A stretch of DNA of 64,000 nt from Ideonella sp. (GTDB taxonomy: Bacteria; Pseudomonadota; Gammaproteobacteria; Burkholderiales; Burkholderiaceae_C). Below the pieces are notes generated by a model. It did not search any database, was not told the DNA's origin, and saw only the letters and a list, made by a program, of their open reading frames with translations. The position numbers and the translations under genes are program-made. The stretch spans positions 785,367 to 849,366 of the forward strand of contig JADKIA010000028.1 of NCBI GenBank assembly GCA_016721465.1, in the 5' to 3' direction. This document shows, one piece after another, positions 25,580 through 35,278 of this stretch; within the stretch, counting starts at the first letter, position 1, and the number at the start of each line of letters is the position of its first letter.

Positions 25580-26899
25580 TCAATCGAGCGGCAGATTGGG
25601 TTGGACGTCCAGCACTTGCACATTGGCGCACGCGTCGGCCCATTGCGCCTTCAAGTGTTCACCGCCCTGCAAGCCAGCGCCGGACGTCACCGGCCTTCCG
25701 CTGCCATCGCTGAGCCAGGTGTAGCCTCGCGACAGCACCACATGGGGATCAACCGCCCGCACGCGCATGGCCAGTGCATCCAGGCCGTTCGACAAATGCC
25801 CCAACGCTGCTCGACTGGCCACCTGCTGTCGATGCAGCAATCCTGACAAGGTCGAATGGCGGGCGCCCATGGTCCGCAGCGCCGCCATGTCCGTGCGTCG
25901 CTGAAGCGATTGCAGCACCGACTGCTGCGGCACGAGCCAGCGTGCAGGGCGGCCGAATTGCAGGGCCAGCACATCCAGTCGTTGCGCACATTGATCGAGC
26001 TGTCGCTGCACCGCGCGCTGCCCCTGAAATTGCAGGCGCGCAAGGCCTGCCAATTCGTCGGCCCGCACTGGGGTGGCCAACTCGGCTGCTGCCGTTGGCG
26101 TGGGTGCGCGAAGGTCGGACGCCAGCTCTGCCAGCGTGAAGTCGGTTTCATGCCCGACACCACAGACCACCGGCAAGGCCGACGCCGCGATCGCCCTCAC
26201 CACCCGCTCGTCGTTGAACGCCCACAGGTCCTCCAGCGAGCCACCTCCACGGCAGACCAGCAGGACGTCAACCTCGTTGCGCAGGTTGGCGGTCGCCAGC
26301 GCCTGCACCAACTGTGCGGGTGCGTCCGCGCCCTGAACCGAACTCGGGTAGACCACCGCACGCACATGTGGAGCACGGCGGGCCACCGCTGTGAGCACGT
26401 CGTGCAGGGCGGCCGCCTGAAGCGACGAGATCACGCCAATGGACCTGGGATGCGGCGGCAACCGGCGCTTGCGCTCGGTCGCAAAGAGCCCAGCGACCTC
26501 GAGTTTGGCCTTCAGCCGAAGAAACAGTTCGTAAAGGCTGCCGGCGCCCAGCGGCTGCATGGCCTCGACCACACATTGCAGTTCGCCGCGTGCCTCATAC
26601 ACCGTGATGCGCCCACGCACTTCGACCTGCTGGCCATCCGCCGGCCGAAAGTCCATCAGCCCGGCCGCCCGGCGAAACATGGCACACCTCAGCATGGCCG
26701 TTTGACCGTCGCTGTCCTTGAGGTTGAAATAGCAGTGACCGCTGCTCGCCCGGGTGAACCCAGAGAGCTCACCATGCACGGTCACGGCACCCAACCGTGA
26801 CTGCAGTGCGTCGTTGGCGGCCAGCAGCAAGCCCGACACCGTCCACGATCGGGCGCTGGCCGAAGCTGGTCGAGACGGCAATTCAGGGCTTGTCAACAC
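25580..26899 (-). CDS. xseA: Exodeoxyribonuclease VII large subunit
   Basis: A 439-residue XseA, the large subunit of a single-strand-specific exonuclease used in mismatch and other repair. An N-terminal OB domain (WTVSGLLLAANDALQSRLGAVTVHGELSGFTRASSGHCYFNLKD) is followed by the catalytic region with IGVISSLQAAALHDVLTAVARRAPHV, VCRGGGSLEDLWAFNDE and CGVGHETDFTLAELASDLRAPTPTAAAE. A coiled-coil region and LSRGYTWLSDGSGR end it. The small subunit xseB is not nearby. It is divergent from exbB. Confidence 0.95.
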   Translation of the reverse strand: MLTSPELPSRPASASARSWTVSGLLLAANDALQSRLGAVTVHGELSGFTRASSGHCYFNLKDSDGQTAMLRCAMFRRAAGLMDFRPADGQQVEVRGRITVYEARGELQCVVEAMQPLGAGSLYELFLRLKAKLEVAGLFATERKRRLPPHPRSIGVISSLQAAALHDVLTAVARRAPHVRAVVYPSSVQGADAPAQLVQALATANLRNEVDVLLVCRGGGSLEDLWAFNDERVVRAIAASALPVVCGVGHETDFTLAELASDLRAPTPTAAAELATPVRADELAGLARLQFQGQRAVQRQLDQCAQRLDVLALQFGRPARWLVPQQSVLQSLQRRTDMAALRTMGARHSTLSGLLHRQQVASRAALGHLSNGLDALAMRVRAVDPHVVLSRGYTWLSDGSGRPVTSGAGLQGGEHLKAQWADACANVQVLDVQPNLPLD

Positions 26900-26997
26900 G
26901 GGATCCGATGGGAGTAGGCGGGGGCGATCAGGACGCCATAATCGCTGATCGATGTCGAACCGGCGGGCGTTCGGCGTGGCACCAGGAAAGCAATCAG

Positions 26998-27636
26998 TTG
27001 ATTTCGATCATACAAGCGGCCGGCTGGCCGATCTGGCCCTTGATCCTGTGCTCGGTGGTGGCATTGGCGCTGATCATTGAGCGACTGATGAGCCTTCGTC
27101 CATTGCGCATTGCCCCGGCCACTTTGCTGGAGGAGGTGCTCACCGTCACACGCCAGAGCCTGCCCGCGCCCGAAGTCGTGAACAAGCTGCACGACAACTC
27201 GGTGCTCGGCCAGGTGCTTGCCGCCGGCTTGCGGACGGTGATCAGTGAGCCGCGCCTGGCCGAGGCGGCGCTGCGCCAATCGTTCGAGAGTGCCGGCCGG
27301 TCTGCCGTGCACCAGTTGGAGCGCTACCTCAACACCTTGGGCACCATCGCTGCGGCGGCGCCGTTGCTGGGCCTGTTCGGCACCGTGGTGGGCATGATCG
27401 AGATCTTCGGCTCCCAGGCACCCACTGGTGGCGGGTCCAATCCGGCGCTGTTGGCACATGGCATATCGGTGGCGCTCTACAACACGGCGTTCGGCCTGAT
27501 CATCGCCATTCCGTCGTTGATGTTTTATCGCTACTTCCGAGGCCTGGTTGACCAGATGGCACTGACCCTCGAACTCGCGGCCGAGCGCATGGTGCCCCAC
27601 CTGATGCGATTCGCTGTGCGTGGCAACGCCGCGTGA
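26998..27636 (+). CDS. exbB: MotA/TolQ/ExbB family proton channel protein
   Basis: A 212-residue ExbB-type protein. The start is set at a TTG (26,998) because an AGGAAAG ribosome binding site lies about eight bases upstream and the family alignment begins around LISIIQAAGWPIWPLILCSVVALALIIERL. Three membrane helices and the MotA/TolQ/ExbB core GTIAAAAPLLGLFGTVVGMIEIF are present. With ExbD it uses the proton gradient to energise TonB and outer-membrane receptors. It is divergent from xseA and heads the exbB-exbD-lpxK-kdsB-adk run. Confidence 0.9.
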   Translation: MISIIQAAGWPIWPLILCSVVALALIIERLMSLRPLRIAPATLLEEVLTVTRQSLPAPEVVNKLHDNSVLGQVLAAGLRTVISEPRLAEAALRQSFESAGRSAVHQLERYLNTLGTIAAAAPLLGLFGTVVGMIEIFGSQAPTGGGSNPALLAHGISVALYNTAFGLIIAIPSLMFYRYFRGLVDQMALTLELAAERMVPHLMRFAVRGNAA

Positions 27637-27652
27637 GCGCCCGGCTGGCATC

Positions 27653-28072
27653 ATGAAGTTTCGTCGGCGCGCCCTGGAAGAGCCCGAGATCAATCTGATC
27701 CCGTTCATCGACGTGTTGTTGGTGGTGCTCATCTTCCTGATGTTGTCCACCACCTACAGCCGCTATTCCGAATTGCAGATCAATCTGCCAACGGCGGACG
27801 CCGAGCGCCTCAAGGAGCGCCCCACCGAGATCCTGGTGTCGGTGACGGCGGAAGGTCGTTACCTGGTGAACCACAAGCCCATGGACGGGCGCAGCGTCGA
27901 TTTGCTGGCGGCCGAATTGCGCGCGGCCTCGTCTGGCGACGGTAGCGTGGTCATCGTCTCGGCCGACGCCATGGCGGCCCATCAAGCCGTCATCAATGTG
28001 CTCGACGCGGCACGACGCGCCGGCCTCCCTCGTCTCACTTTCGCGACCCAGGTGCAGGGCGGCGGAAGCTGA
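27653..28072 (+). CDS. exbD: ExbD/TolR family biopolymer transport protein
   Basis: A 139-residue ExbD/TolR protein with one N-terminal membrane helix. The pattern EPEINLIPFIDVLLVVLIFLML contains the conserved proton-relay aspartate in PFID. The periplasmic part follows. It starts 16 bases after exbB and lies just before lpxK. In this gene setting the pair is annotated as ExbBD; a Tol-type role cannot be excluded from sequence alone. Confidence 0.92.
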   Translation: MKFRRRALEEPEINLIPFIDVLLVVLIFLMLSTTYSRYSELQINLPTADAERLKERPTEILVSVTAEGRYLVNHKPMDGRSVDLLAAELRAASSGDGSVVIVSADAMAAHQAVINVLDAARRAGLPRLTFATQVQGGGS

Positions 28073-28091
28073 GGTTCCTCCGGCCGACGCC

Positions 28092-29114
28092 ATGGCGCAA
28101 CCGATTGGCTGGCGCGACTGGCTGATGGCGCAGTGGCGTCGACCCAGCCCCGATTGGAGGATCCTGCCGCTGCGGCCACTGTCCTGGCTCTATGGTGCGA
28201 CAGCCGCGGCGCGCCGCGGCCTCTACACGATGGGCTGGCTTCGATCGGTGCGCGCTCCACGCCCCGTGATCGTGGTGGGCAACCTGGTGGCCGGAGGTGC
28301 AGGCAAGACCCCGACCGTGATGGCTCTGGTGCGGTGGCTGCAACTGCAAGGGCGTGTGCCCGGAGTGATCTCGCGGGGCCATGGCCGCCGGTCCGGCGGG
28401 CTGTGCCAGGTGACCGGCACCACCAATGCCAGCGCGGTGGGCGATGAGCCACTGCTCATTCACCTCCGCACTGACGCGCCAGTGGTGGTGGGTCAGGACC
28501 GCGCCGCCGCGGCGCAGCTGCTTTGTGCCCAGTGCCCGAACATCGACATCATCGTGGCCGACGACGGCTTGCAGCACCTTCGCCTGGCGCGCGATGTGGA
28601 AGTGCTGGTCTTTGACGATCGCGGCGCCGGCAACGGTCTGCTGCTGCCTGCCGGCCCCCTGCGCCAGCGCTTGCCCATGGCCACATCGCCACGCCGCATC
28701 GTGCTCTACACCAGTGGGCACGCCAGCACGAACTTGCCGGGCTTTGCTGGGCATCGGCAGCTGAGCGGGCTGTTGCTGCTGCGTGATTGGTGGGCAGACC
28801 CTTCAGCCACCCCCCAGCCCTTGGCCACCCTTGCTGGCGCCCGTGTGATGGCTGCAGCCGGGCTGGCGCGACCTGAAGCCTTCTTCGACATGCTCGATGG
28901 CGCCGGCCTGCACGTGCAGCGCTTGCCATTGCCAGACCACGATCGATTGATCGATCTGCCCTGGGCAGGCCTTGCGGGCGACGTGATCGTCACCGAGAAA
29001 GACGCCGTCAAGCTGCGGCCCGATCGCAAGCATTGCGAACGCGTCTGGGTTGCAAGGCTAGACTTCGAACCCGAGCCTGACTTCTATCTCGCACTCCAGC
29101 GACTGCTGCAGTGA
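28092..29114 (+). CDS. lpxK: Tetraacyldisaccharide 4'-kinase
   Basis: A 340-residue membrane-associated P-loop kinase that phosphorylates the 4' position of the lipid A disaccharide. The P-loop is in VVGNLVAGGAGKTPTVMAL, followed by ISRGHGRR and later VVADDGLQHLRLARDVEVLVFDDRGAGNG, all characteristic. The start at 28,092 (MAQPIGWRDWL) is chosen over an upstream in-frame ATG at 27,996 that would overlap exbD. It overlaps an alternative GTG of the next gene. Confidence 0.94.
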   Translation: MAQPIGWRDWLMAQWRRPSPDWRILPLRPLSWLYGATAAARRGLYTMGWLRSVRAPRPVIVVGNLVAGGAGKTPTVMALVRWLQLQGRVPGVISRGHGRRSGGLCQVTGTTNASAVGDEPLLIHLRTDAPVVVGQDRAAAAQLLCAQCPNIDIIVADDGLQHLRLARDVEVLVFDDRGAGNGLLLPAGPLRQRLPMATSPRRIVLYTSGHASTNLPGFAGHRQLSGLLLLRDWWADPSATPQPLATLAGARVMAAAGLARPEAFFDMLDGAGLHVQRLPLPDHDRLIDLPWAGLAGDVIVTEKDAVKLRPDRKHCERVWVARLDFEPEPDFYLALQRLLQ

Positions 29115-29155
29115 GCCCAAGGCGCCTTCCCGCTGCCGATTCCCCAGCCGACGAC

Positions 29156-29359
29156 ATGAGCCTCGATCACCGATTGATCAACTTGCTGGTCTGCCCCCTG
29201 TGCAAAGGGCCACTCACCTTGGCGCGTGACGAACAGCAGCGGCCAACCGAACTGCATTGCCCGGCCGATCGGCTGGCCTTTCCGATCCGCGATGGCATTC
29301 CCATCATGCTGGAGACCGAAGCGCGCTCCTTGCCTGCACGCGGCAGCGACCCTGAATGA
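29156..29359 (+). CDS. Trm112 family protein (YcaR-like)
   Basis: A 67-residue Trm112/UPF0434 protein, MSLDHRLINLLVCPLCKGPL, with one CxxC zinc-type pair and a later C in LHCPADRLAFPIRDGIPIMLETEAR. In bacteria the gene is almost always between lpxK and kdsB, as here; its function is unclear. An upstream GTG (29,111) overlapping the lpxK stop would add 15 residues. It overlaps kdsB by four bases. Confidence 0.9.
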   Translation: MSLDHRLINLLVCPLCKGPLTLARDEQQRPTELHCPADRLAFPIRDGIPIMLETEARSLPARGSDPE

Positions 29360-30111
29360 GCTTCACCGTCCTGATCCCGGCCCGGCTGGCCAGCACCCGC
29401 CTGCCGAACAAGCCGCTGGCCGACATCGCTGGTCTGCCGATGGTGGTGCACGTCGCGCGCCGCGCCGCACTCAGCCATGCCCGGCGCGTCGTGGTGGCCG
29501 CCGATTCCACGACGATCGTCGATGCGTGTGTGCACCACGGCGTGGAAGCATTGCTCACACGGATGGCGCACCCCAGCGGCAGCGATCGCCTGGCCGAAGC
29601 CTGTCACCTGCTCGGTCTGGACGGTGACGACTGTGTCGTCAACCTGCAAGGAGACGAACCGCTGATCGCGCCGGGCATGTTGGACGATTGCGCCGCGTTG
29701 CTCGCCCGCCGACCCGATTGCGTGATGGCCACCGTGGCCCACGCCATTGACGACGTCGCCGAATTCAGCAACCCCAATGTGGTGAAGGTGGTGCTGGACG
29801 CGCAGTCGCGCGCGCTGTATTTCTCGCGGGCCCCGATCGCCTGGTGGCGCGACGGCTTCACCAACGGCCTGCGCACCTTACCCGAAGGTCTGACGCCCTT
29901 GCGTCATGTGGGCCTGTATGCGTACCGCGCGGGCTTCCTGAGGCGCTTTCCGAACCTGGCTCAGCCGCCACTGGAACGCATCGAAGCCCTGGAACAACTG
30001 CGAGTGCTGTGGCATGGCGAACGCATCGCCGTCCACATCGCGACTGAACGCCCAGGGCCCGGAGTGGACACGCCCGATGATCTGGCCCGTGTTCGCGCCC
30101 TGCTTGAGTGA
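29356..30111 (+). CDS. kdsB: 3-deoxy-manno-octulosonate cytidylyltransferase
   Basis: A 251-residue CMP-Kdo synthetase that activates Kdo for addition to lipid A. The nucleotide-binding start is FTVLIPARLASTRLPNKPLADIAG, and the VVNLQGDEPLI motif holds the metal-binding aspartate. HVGLYAYRAGFL and RIEALEQLRVLWHGERIAV complete the signature. It is translationally coupled to the Trm112-like gene (ATGA). Confidence 0.96.
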   Translation: MSFTVLIPARLASTRLPNKPLADIAGLPMVVHVARRAALSHARRVVVAADSTTIVDACVHHGVEALLTRMAHPSGSDRLAEACHLLGLDGDDCVVNLQGDEPLIAPGMLDDCAALLARRPDCVMATVAHAIDDVAEFSNPNVVKVVLDAQSRALYFSRAPIAWWRDGFTNGLRTLPEGLTPLRHVGLYAYRAGFLRRFPNLAQPPLERIEALEQLRVLWHGERIAVHIATERPGPGVDTPDDLARVRALLE

Positions 30112-30372
30112 GCCACCGGTTCGTCACTGCGGCGCACCGCGCAGGGCGCCCCCCGGCGTTGCCCTGATGAGGTTCTCGGCCTGCTTTGCGTCAGCTTGAT
30201 GCAGGCCCTGGCGTGATATTCTGCCGCGCGCCCTGGCGTGGTATGGCGGCCTTGCCACTTGTACGACGCGCCCTGATCCGGGCTCGCGCCGCAAGGCGCC
30301 GTTCGGGGTGAATTCAGCAGCAACTGCCGCAATGAGACGGCAGCCCAATCAACACCACCTCTTGAGGAACGG

Positions 30373-31029
30373 ATGAGACTCATTCTTCTGGGCGCGCCCG
30401 GTGCGGGCAAAGGCACCCAAGCCAACTTCATTTGCCAGAAGTACGGCATTCCGCAAATATCAACGGGCGACATGCTTCGCGCTGCGGTGAAGGCCGGTAC
30501 CGAAATGGGCCTGGCGGCCAAGAAGGTGATGGACGCCGGTGGCTTGGTCAGCGACGACATCATCATTGGCCTGGTCAAGGAACGCATCACGCAACCGGAT
30601 TGCGCCAAGGGCTTCTTGTTCGACGGCTTCCCGCGGACCATTCCGCAGGCCGAAGCCATGAAGCTTGCGGGGGTGAAGCTGGATCTGGTGCTCGAGATCG
30701 ACGTGCCGGATGAGGCCATCATCGAGCGCATGAGTGGTCGCCGCGTGCATCAGCCGTCCGGGCGCACTTACCACGTCAAATTCAATCCGCCCAAGGTGGC
30801 GGGCCGGGACGATGCGACTGGTGAGCCCCTGATCCAGCGCGACGACGATGCCGAGGCCACCGTGCGCAAGCGCCTGGATGTCTACAAGAGCCAGACCCGA
30901 CCGTTGGTGGACTACTACTCGAAGTGGGCGTCCAGCGGCGAGGGCCAGGCCCCGCGATACCAGTGCATCTTGGGCACCGGATCGGTGGAAGAGATCACCA
31001 GCCGCGCGCTGTCGGCGCTGGAGGGCTGA
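30373..31029 (+). CDS. adk: Adenylate kinase
   Basis: A 218-residue adenylate kinase (AMP + ATP to 2 ADP). The P-loop is GAPGAGKGTQA near the N-terminus. AMP-binding segments include STGDMLR and FDGFPRT. The long LID domain GRRVHQPSGRTYHVKFNPPKV lacks the zinc cysteines, as in most Gram-negatives. The 261 bases upstream hold no gene; an extended -10-like TGATATTCT near 30,210 may be part of the promoter. The SDR gene starts three bases after the stop. Confidence 0.97.
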   Translation: MRLILLGAPGAGKGTQANFICQKYGIPQISTGDMLRAAVKAGTEMGLAAKKVMDAGGLVSDDIIIGLVKERITQPDCAKGFLFDGFPRTIPQAEAMKLAGVKLDLVLEIDVPDEAIIERMSGRRVHQPSGRTYHVKFNPPKVAGRDDATGEPLIQRDDDAEATVRKRLDVYKSQTRPLVDYYSKWASSGEGQAPRYQCILGTGSVEEITSRALSALEG

Positions 31030-31031
31030 AC

Positions 31032-31790
31032 ATGGACATCTCTGGCAAGGCCTTCATCGTCACGGGAGGCGCCTCGGGCCTGGGGGAAGGCACGGCACGC
31101 ATGCTCGCCCGCGAGGGTGGCAAGGTGGTCATCGCCGACCTGCAGATCGACAAGGGCCAAGCCTTGGCTACCGAGTTGGGTGGGCTGTTCGTGCGTTGCG
31201 ACGTCAGCCAGGAAGCCGACGGGCGCGCGGCGGTGGCGGCAGCGCAGTCACTGGGCAAGCTGATGGGGCTGGTGAACTGTGCCGGGATCGCCCCCGCGGT
31301 CAAGACCGTGGGCAAGGATGGTGCCCACCCGTTGGACGTGTACACCAAGGTCATCACCGTCAACCTCATCGGCACCTTCAACATGATCCGCCTGGCCGCC
31401 GAGGCCATGTGTGGCAATGCACCCGAATCCACGGGCGAGCGTGGCGTCATCGTCAACACCGCCAGCGTGGCAGCCTACGATGGCCAGATCGGCCAGGCCG
31501 CCTATGCAGCCAGCAAGGGCGGCGTCGTGGGCATGACCTTGCCCATTGCGCGCGATCTGTCGCGCAATGGCATCCGCGTGATGACCATCGCGCCTGGCAT
31601 CTTCGGCACGCCGATGCTGTTTGGATTGCCGCAGCCGGTGCAGGACTCGCTGGCTGCGAGTGTGCCCTTCCCTTCGCGCCTCGGTCGGCCGGAGGACTAC
31701 GCCAAGCTGGTGCACCAGATCGTCACGAACGACATGCTCAACGGAGAGGTCATTCGCCTGGATGGGGCGATCCGCATGGCCCCAAAATGA
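31032..31790 (+). CDS. SDR family 3-hydroxyacyl-CoA dehydrogenase (type II-like)
   Basis: A 252-residue short-chain dehydrogenase. The NAD-binding motif is TGGASGLGEGTA and the catalytic motif is YAASKGG, with NTASVAAYDGQIGQAAYAASK around it. The overall text (VNLIGTFNMIRLAAEAM, FPSRLGRPEDYAKLV) is that of bacterial homologues of type II 3-hydroxyacyl-CoA dehydrogenase (HSD17B10-like), likely acting in beta-oxidation or branched-chain acid breakdown. The exact substrate is not shown by sequence. It follows adk by two bases and ends at a strong terminator. Confidence 0.85.
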   Translation: MDISGKAFIVTGGASGLGEGTARMLAREGGKVVIADLQIDKGQALATELGGLFVRCDVSQEADGRAAVAAAQSLGKLMGLVNCAGIAPAVKTVGKDGAHPLDVYTKVITVNLIGTFNMIRLAAEAMCGNAPESTGERGVIVNTASVAAYDGQIGQAAYAASKGGVVGMTLPIARDLSRNGIRVMTIAPGIFGTPMLFGLPQPVQDSLAASVPFPSRLGRPEDYAKLVHQIVTNDMLNGEVIRLDGAIRMAPK

Positions 31791-31818
31791 GCTGATTCCT
31801 CGCTCCCAGAAGGCAAAA

Positions 31819-31845
31819 AACCCCGGCATTCGCCGGGGTTTGTCG
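31819..31845. terminator. Bidirectional terminator between SDR gene and TonB receptor
   Basis: A nine-base-pair stem AACCCCGGC / GCCGGGGTT (31,819-31,827 with 31,832-31,840) with an ATTC loop, an A-run on the left side and T-rich bases on the right. It lies between two convergent genes and can serve both. Confidence 0.85.
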
Positions 31846-31880
31846 TTGGGGCAGCGACTGGCGCCGCCCCTCGTTCGTGA

Positions 31881-34784
31881 TCAGAACTTGTGCTTCAAAC
31901 CGATCCGGAAGAACCGACCAATGGCACCTGAATAGTCCAGCGGATTGTAGCCAATGGCACCGTAGGTCAAGAAATCCGAGGGCGGCTTGCTGTCAAACAG
32001 ATTGGCGATTGAACCAAACACTTCTGTGTTCTTGCCGACTTTCCACGCGCCCGACAAATCAACCGTGGTGAATGACTTGACCTTGCAGCCGGATGGGAAG
32101 TCCGCACCATTGAGAAGCGTCTGCGCGCATTCTGTGTCAGACTGCTCCAACTTGTTCGACATCGGACCTCGGTAGTTCACGTTGGCACCCAAACGCCATT
32201 GGCCCATGTCCCACGTGGTCGAGAAGCTGAACCTGTCTTTTGGTGAGCCCATGCAATTGGTGATGTTGCAGTCGCCATGGGTACCGGCATAGTCATGGAC
32301 CACACCTGAGGCCGTGATGACGCGCTGTGTAAACATGTGCGTCCAGGTCAGGCCGGTGGTTAGGTTGCCCATGCCGGCCGCCAGATTCAATCGGTGCTTG
32401 ACTTCGACGTCAAGACCCTTCGTTAGACTCTTGTCTGAGTTCTGGAACACCACGAAGCCTGACAGGATGCCGCCCGGGTCGTTGGCGGTAAGCTTCGTGG
32501 CCGGGTCGCGTACCACGCGGCCGCCATCGACTGCTTCCTGCGGGTCTTCAATGACGGGCAAGCCACTGCGCTTGATTTGCCAGAGGTCCGCGGTGAGGCT
32601 GGTCTTCGGCGTGATGTCCCAAACGATGCCCAGTGTGGCACTCTCCGATTTTTCAGGCTTAAGGTCAGGGTTGCCGCGCTGAACGAAGGTCGGTGCCACG
32701 CCCATGCAATTGGCCTTGATGGTGGCGTCCGGCAGCCCAGCCAATCCTGCGCACCGTACCAAGTCATCGACCGTCGCACCGCCAAATGCCGCCACCGACT
32801 CCGCGCTATTCTCTGGCGAAGAAGGCGCACGGAAACCCTTTGCAAATGTGCCTCGAATGGCCAAGTCGCCGGCTGGCCGCCACTTCATGCCAATCTTCGG
32901 TGTCCACGACTTGCCAGCATCGGAGTAGTCGTCAAAGCGCAGCGCTGCATTCAACTCCAGGGATTTGGTCACCGGCAGCAACACTTCACTGTATGCAGCA
33001 ACGATGTCGCGTTTGCCGCCATAGGCCGTCAGCGAAAGACCAATGTAGTCACCCAAGCCATCGTAGAACGGCAGTTTGTTAGCTTCGTGGCGAGCCTCCG
33101 CGCCGAAGGCCACCCCAATCGCACCGCCTTCGAGTTTGCCGAGTTCGCGCGAAACCTTGATGTCCGCACCGTATTGGCGGGAATAGCCTTCGCGCTGTTT
33201 GTCGGACAGCAACGCGTCATATAGCGCCGCAGAGTTCAGGCCTGCATTCTCGCCGATGCGCCAGTAGGTGCCGGCAGGCAAGGCCGCGTACTTTGGATTG
33301 AAGGCCGATGCAGCGGCCACGTTTGCTGCAGTCGGATTCAACAAGGCATTCTTAGTACGCCAGTCGATGTTCCTTAGTGAGGTGTCAGTTTGCTTCGCCT
33401 CCGAGAATGACACCGCCGTGTCGAAATCCCAGGCAGCAAACGTGCCCTTGAGCCCGGCAACCGCGCGCGTCGAACTGCTCTTGGACTCAGTTCCCGAAAT
33501 GCCAGTGTCGAAAAGCGGAAGATACGACAGCCGCGCCGCTGTGCCGAAGTAGGGATTGTCAGGGTGAGCAGCCCCGAGCACGGTCACTGCTGTCTGCGAC
33601 GTGGAATTGCCATTGGCCGTAAAGAACGCCCCTGCCGGAGCGGGCGACAAGCCATCGACATGGGATTTCGACGAGTAGTAGCCGAACTCGACGAAGCCCT
33701 CCATGTCCGCACCAATTTGCTTGGTGAATCTTCCAAAGAAACTACCAGTCTCATGTTCCGGTTGGATCTGATTGACTGCCTGTCGCTGGTCGATGATGCA
33801 ACCGCCGGCTGGATTGTTCTGAGGTAGGTTGGTGTGCGACAGGCAATACGAACTCGCGGCTGGGAACGTTCTAGTGAACCCTACACCGGCGGGGTCAGAC
33901 CGGCTGTAGTAATCCAGCGTCACAGGGTTGCGCACATTGCCAATGAAAGAAGCATTGGCGCTATTGTTCAACCGCGTGCCGGTTGCCGTCACCGGAATCG
34001 TGCCTTGACCGCCCAAGCGAGCAATATTGTTGCTGGCGTTGGAATTGGGATCAAAACCCCATTGCGGCTGACCAATAGCGGAAACCCCTACAGAGCCGCG
34101 TCCTTCGCGATCGCGATAGTAGATCGGATCCTTCTTGCCCAACTCGACGTTCAACAGGACGTTGTAGCCATCCTTGGCGAGATCGCCGAAGCCGTGGGTC
34201 AGGGCAGCACGCGGCTCTTTGCCATCGCCCTCTTGGGCGACACCAAAGGTTACCTTGGCGACTGTGCCAACAAAACTCTTCTTCAAGATGATGTTCACAA
34301 CGCCGGCGACGGCATCTGAACCGTATATCGACGAGGCGCCGTCCTTGAGGACTTCAACGCGCTCGACGGCTTCAAGCGGAATCTGGTTCAGGTCGGTGTA
34401 GCTGCGTTGGGCATCGTCGGCAAGCACGGCGGACGAAACGCGACGGCCATTGATCAACACCAGCGTGGCATTGGCGCCAAGGCCGCGCAGGGAAATGCCC
34501 GACGACGTCGCACCGGAGAAGCCGCGGCCGTAGGTGAATGGCACCGAGCCTTGAGAATCCGAGGTGAGCGTTTGCAGGTACTCTGCAACCGTGCCCTTGC
34601 CGGCTTGTTCAATGTCCAGCTTGGTGATGACCTGGACCGGGGACGCTGTTTCAGACTGCGCTCGGCGAATGTTGGAGCCAGTGACCTCAACACGCTGTAC
34701 AGCATCCTGGGCATATGCGCCCAACGCCGCCACGGCACCGATGGCCAACAACGCGCCCGTACTGACTTTAGTTCTGCGGAACAT
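31881..34784 (-). CDS. TonB-dependent outer-membrane receptor (first of tandem pair)
   Basis: A 967-residue TonB-dependent receptor. Signal peptide MFRRTKVSTGALLAIGAVAALGAYAQ (about 1-26), then a TonB-box-like region VQRVEVTGSNIRR, a plug domain (SPVQVITKLDIEQAGKGTVAEYLQ, LRGLGANATLVLINGRRVS, VLKDGASSIYGSDAVAGVVNIIL) and a beta barrel ending in Phe (GRFFRIGLKHKF). The start is placed at the signal peptide; an in-frame ATG 85 codons upstream is ignored. The receptor type is the one with GSNI(R/K)R and iron-complex-like plug motifs, often linked to uptake of larger organic substrates, but the ligand is not known. Confidence 0.92.
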   Translation of the reverse strand: MFRRTKVSTGALLAIGAVAALGAYAQDAVQRVEVTGSNIRRAQSETASPVQVITKLDIEQAGKGTVAEYLQTLTSDSQGSVPFTYGRGFSGATSSGISLRGLGANATLVLINGRRVSSAVLADDAQRSYTDLNQIPLEAVERVEVLKDGASSIYGSDAVAGVVNIILKKSFVGTVAKVTFGVAQEGDGKEPRAALTHGFGDLAKDGYNVLLNVELGKKDPIYYRDREGRGSVGVSAIGQPQWGFDPNSNASNNIARLGGQGTIPVTATGTRLNNSANASFIGNVRNPVTLDYYSRSDPAGVGFTRTFPAASSYCLSHTNLPQNNPAGGCIIDQRQAVNQIQPEHETGSFFGRFTKQIGADMEGFVEFGYYSSKSHVDGLSPAPAGAFFTANGNSTSQTAVTVLGAAHPDNPYFGTAARLSYLPLFDTGISGTESKSSSTRAVAGLKGTFAAWDFDTAVSFSEAKQTDTSLRNIDWRTKNALLNPTAANVAAASAFNPKYAALPAGTYWRIGENAGLNSAALYDALLSDKQREGYSRQYGADIKVSRELGKLEGGAIGVAFGAEARHEANKLPFYDGLGDYIGLSLTAYGGKRDIVAAYSEVLLPVTKSLELNAALRFDDYSDAGKSWTPKIGMKWRPAGDLAIRGTFAKGFRAPSSPENSAESVAAFGGATVDDLVRCAGLAGLPDATIKANCMGVAPTFVQRGNPDLKPEKSESATLGIVWDITPKTSLTADLWQIKRSGLPVIEDPQEAVDGGRVVRDPATKLTANDPGGILSGFVVFQNSDKSLTKGLDVEVKHRLNLAAGMGNLTTGLTWTHMFTQRVITASGVVHDYAGTHGDCNITNCMGSPKDRFSFSTTWDMGQWRLGANVNYRGPMSNKLEQSDTECAQTLLNGADFPSGCKVKSFTTVDLSGAWKVGKNTEVFGSIANLFDSKPPSDFLTYGAIGYNPLDYSGAIGRFFRIGLKHKF

Positions 34785-35278
34785 GCGAACTCCTCTGTCT
34801 AGAAAAAGGGTGGATAGGTAGACACCTAGCTCCGCAAGCGCTCTCAGGCTGGCAACGTAGCCAGAATGAGAACGAACGCGAACAATGTGTAAATCGATTG
34901 TCACTGCGCTCCCAAGAAGCGCACCCATAGGGAAACCCCGGTGCCACTGCAACCCACGACATGGAGACGAATGTTTCGGTTGGCACGGGCATGCAATTCC
35001 CTCTGTCATCAGCAACTTGAACGCGGATTCAGCCTCCAATTGCCAGAATCGCGTCGGGCATCCGTTTCTCGTTTAGGGGCCATCCCCTAGCATCCTCTCG
35101 CCAGAGCGTTGGTCTGGTGCAACATGGAGCGCGGACCTGCGGCGAATCCTGCGCATCCGAGCATCGCACCAGGAACGCCCGGCTCATGCGATTCAGGAGC
35201 ACAAAAGTCATGGAACGTTCATCGCGATGCGGCAGGCGTTCCAGGGATTCACCCAACAGACCGCGTACGAGCCAACCG
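34785..35278. other. Intergenic region between the two TonB receptor genes
   Basis: A 494-base stretch with no gene I can support. It must hold the promoter and leader of the first receptor gene (minus strand). Short possible reading frames here lack a good ribosome binding site and have no recognisable protein text. No clear terminator for the upstream receptor gene is seen. Confidence 0.6.

Noticed and set aside
26797..26997. Upstream ATG extension of exbB
   Set aside because: Would add 67 residues without family similarity and overlap the start of divergent xseA; the TTG at 26,998 has a good ribosome binding site.
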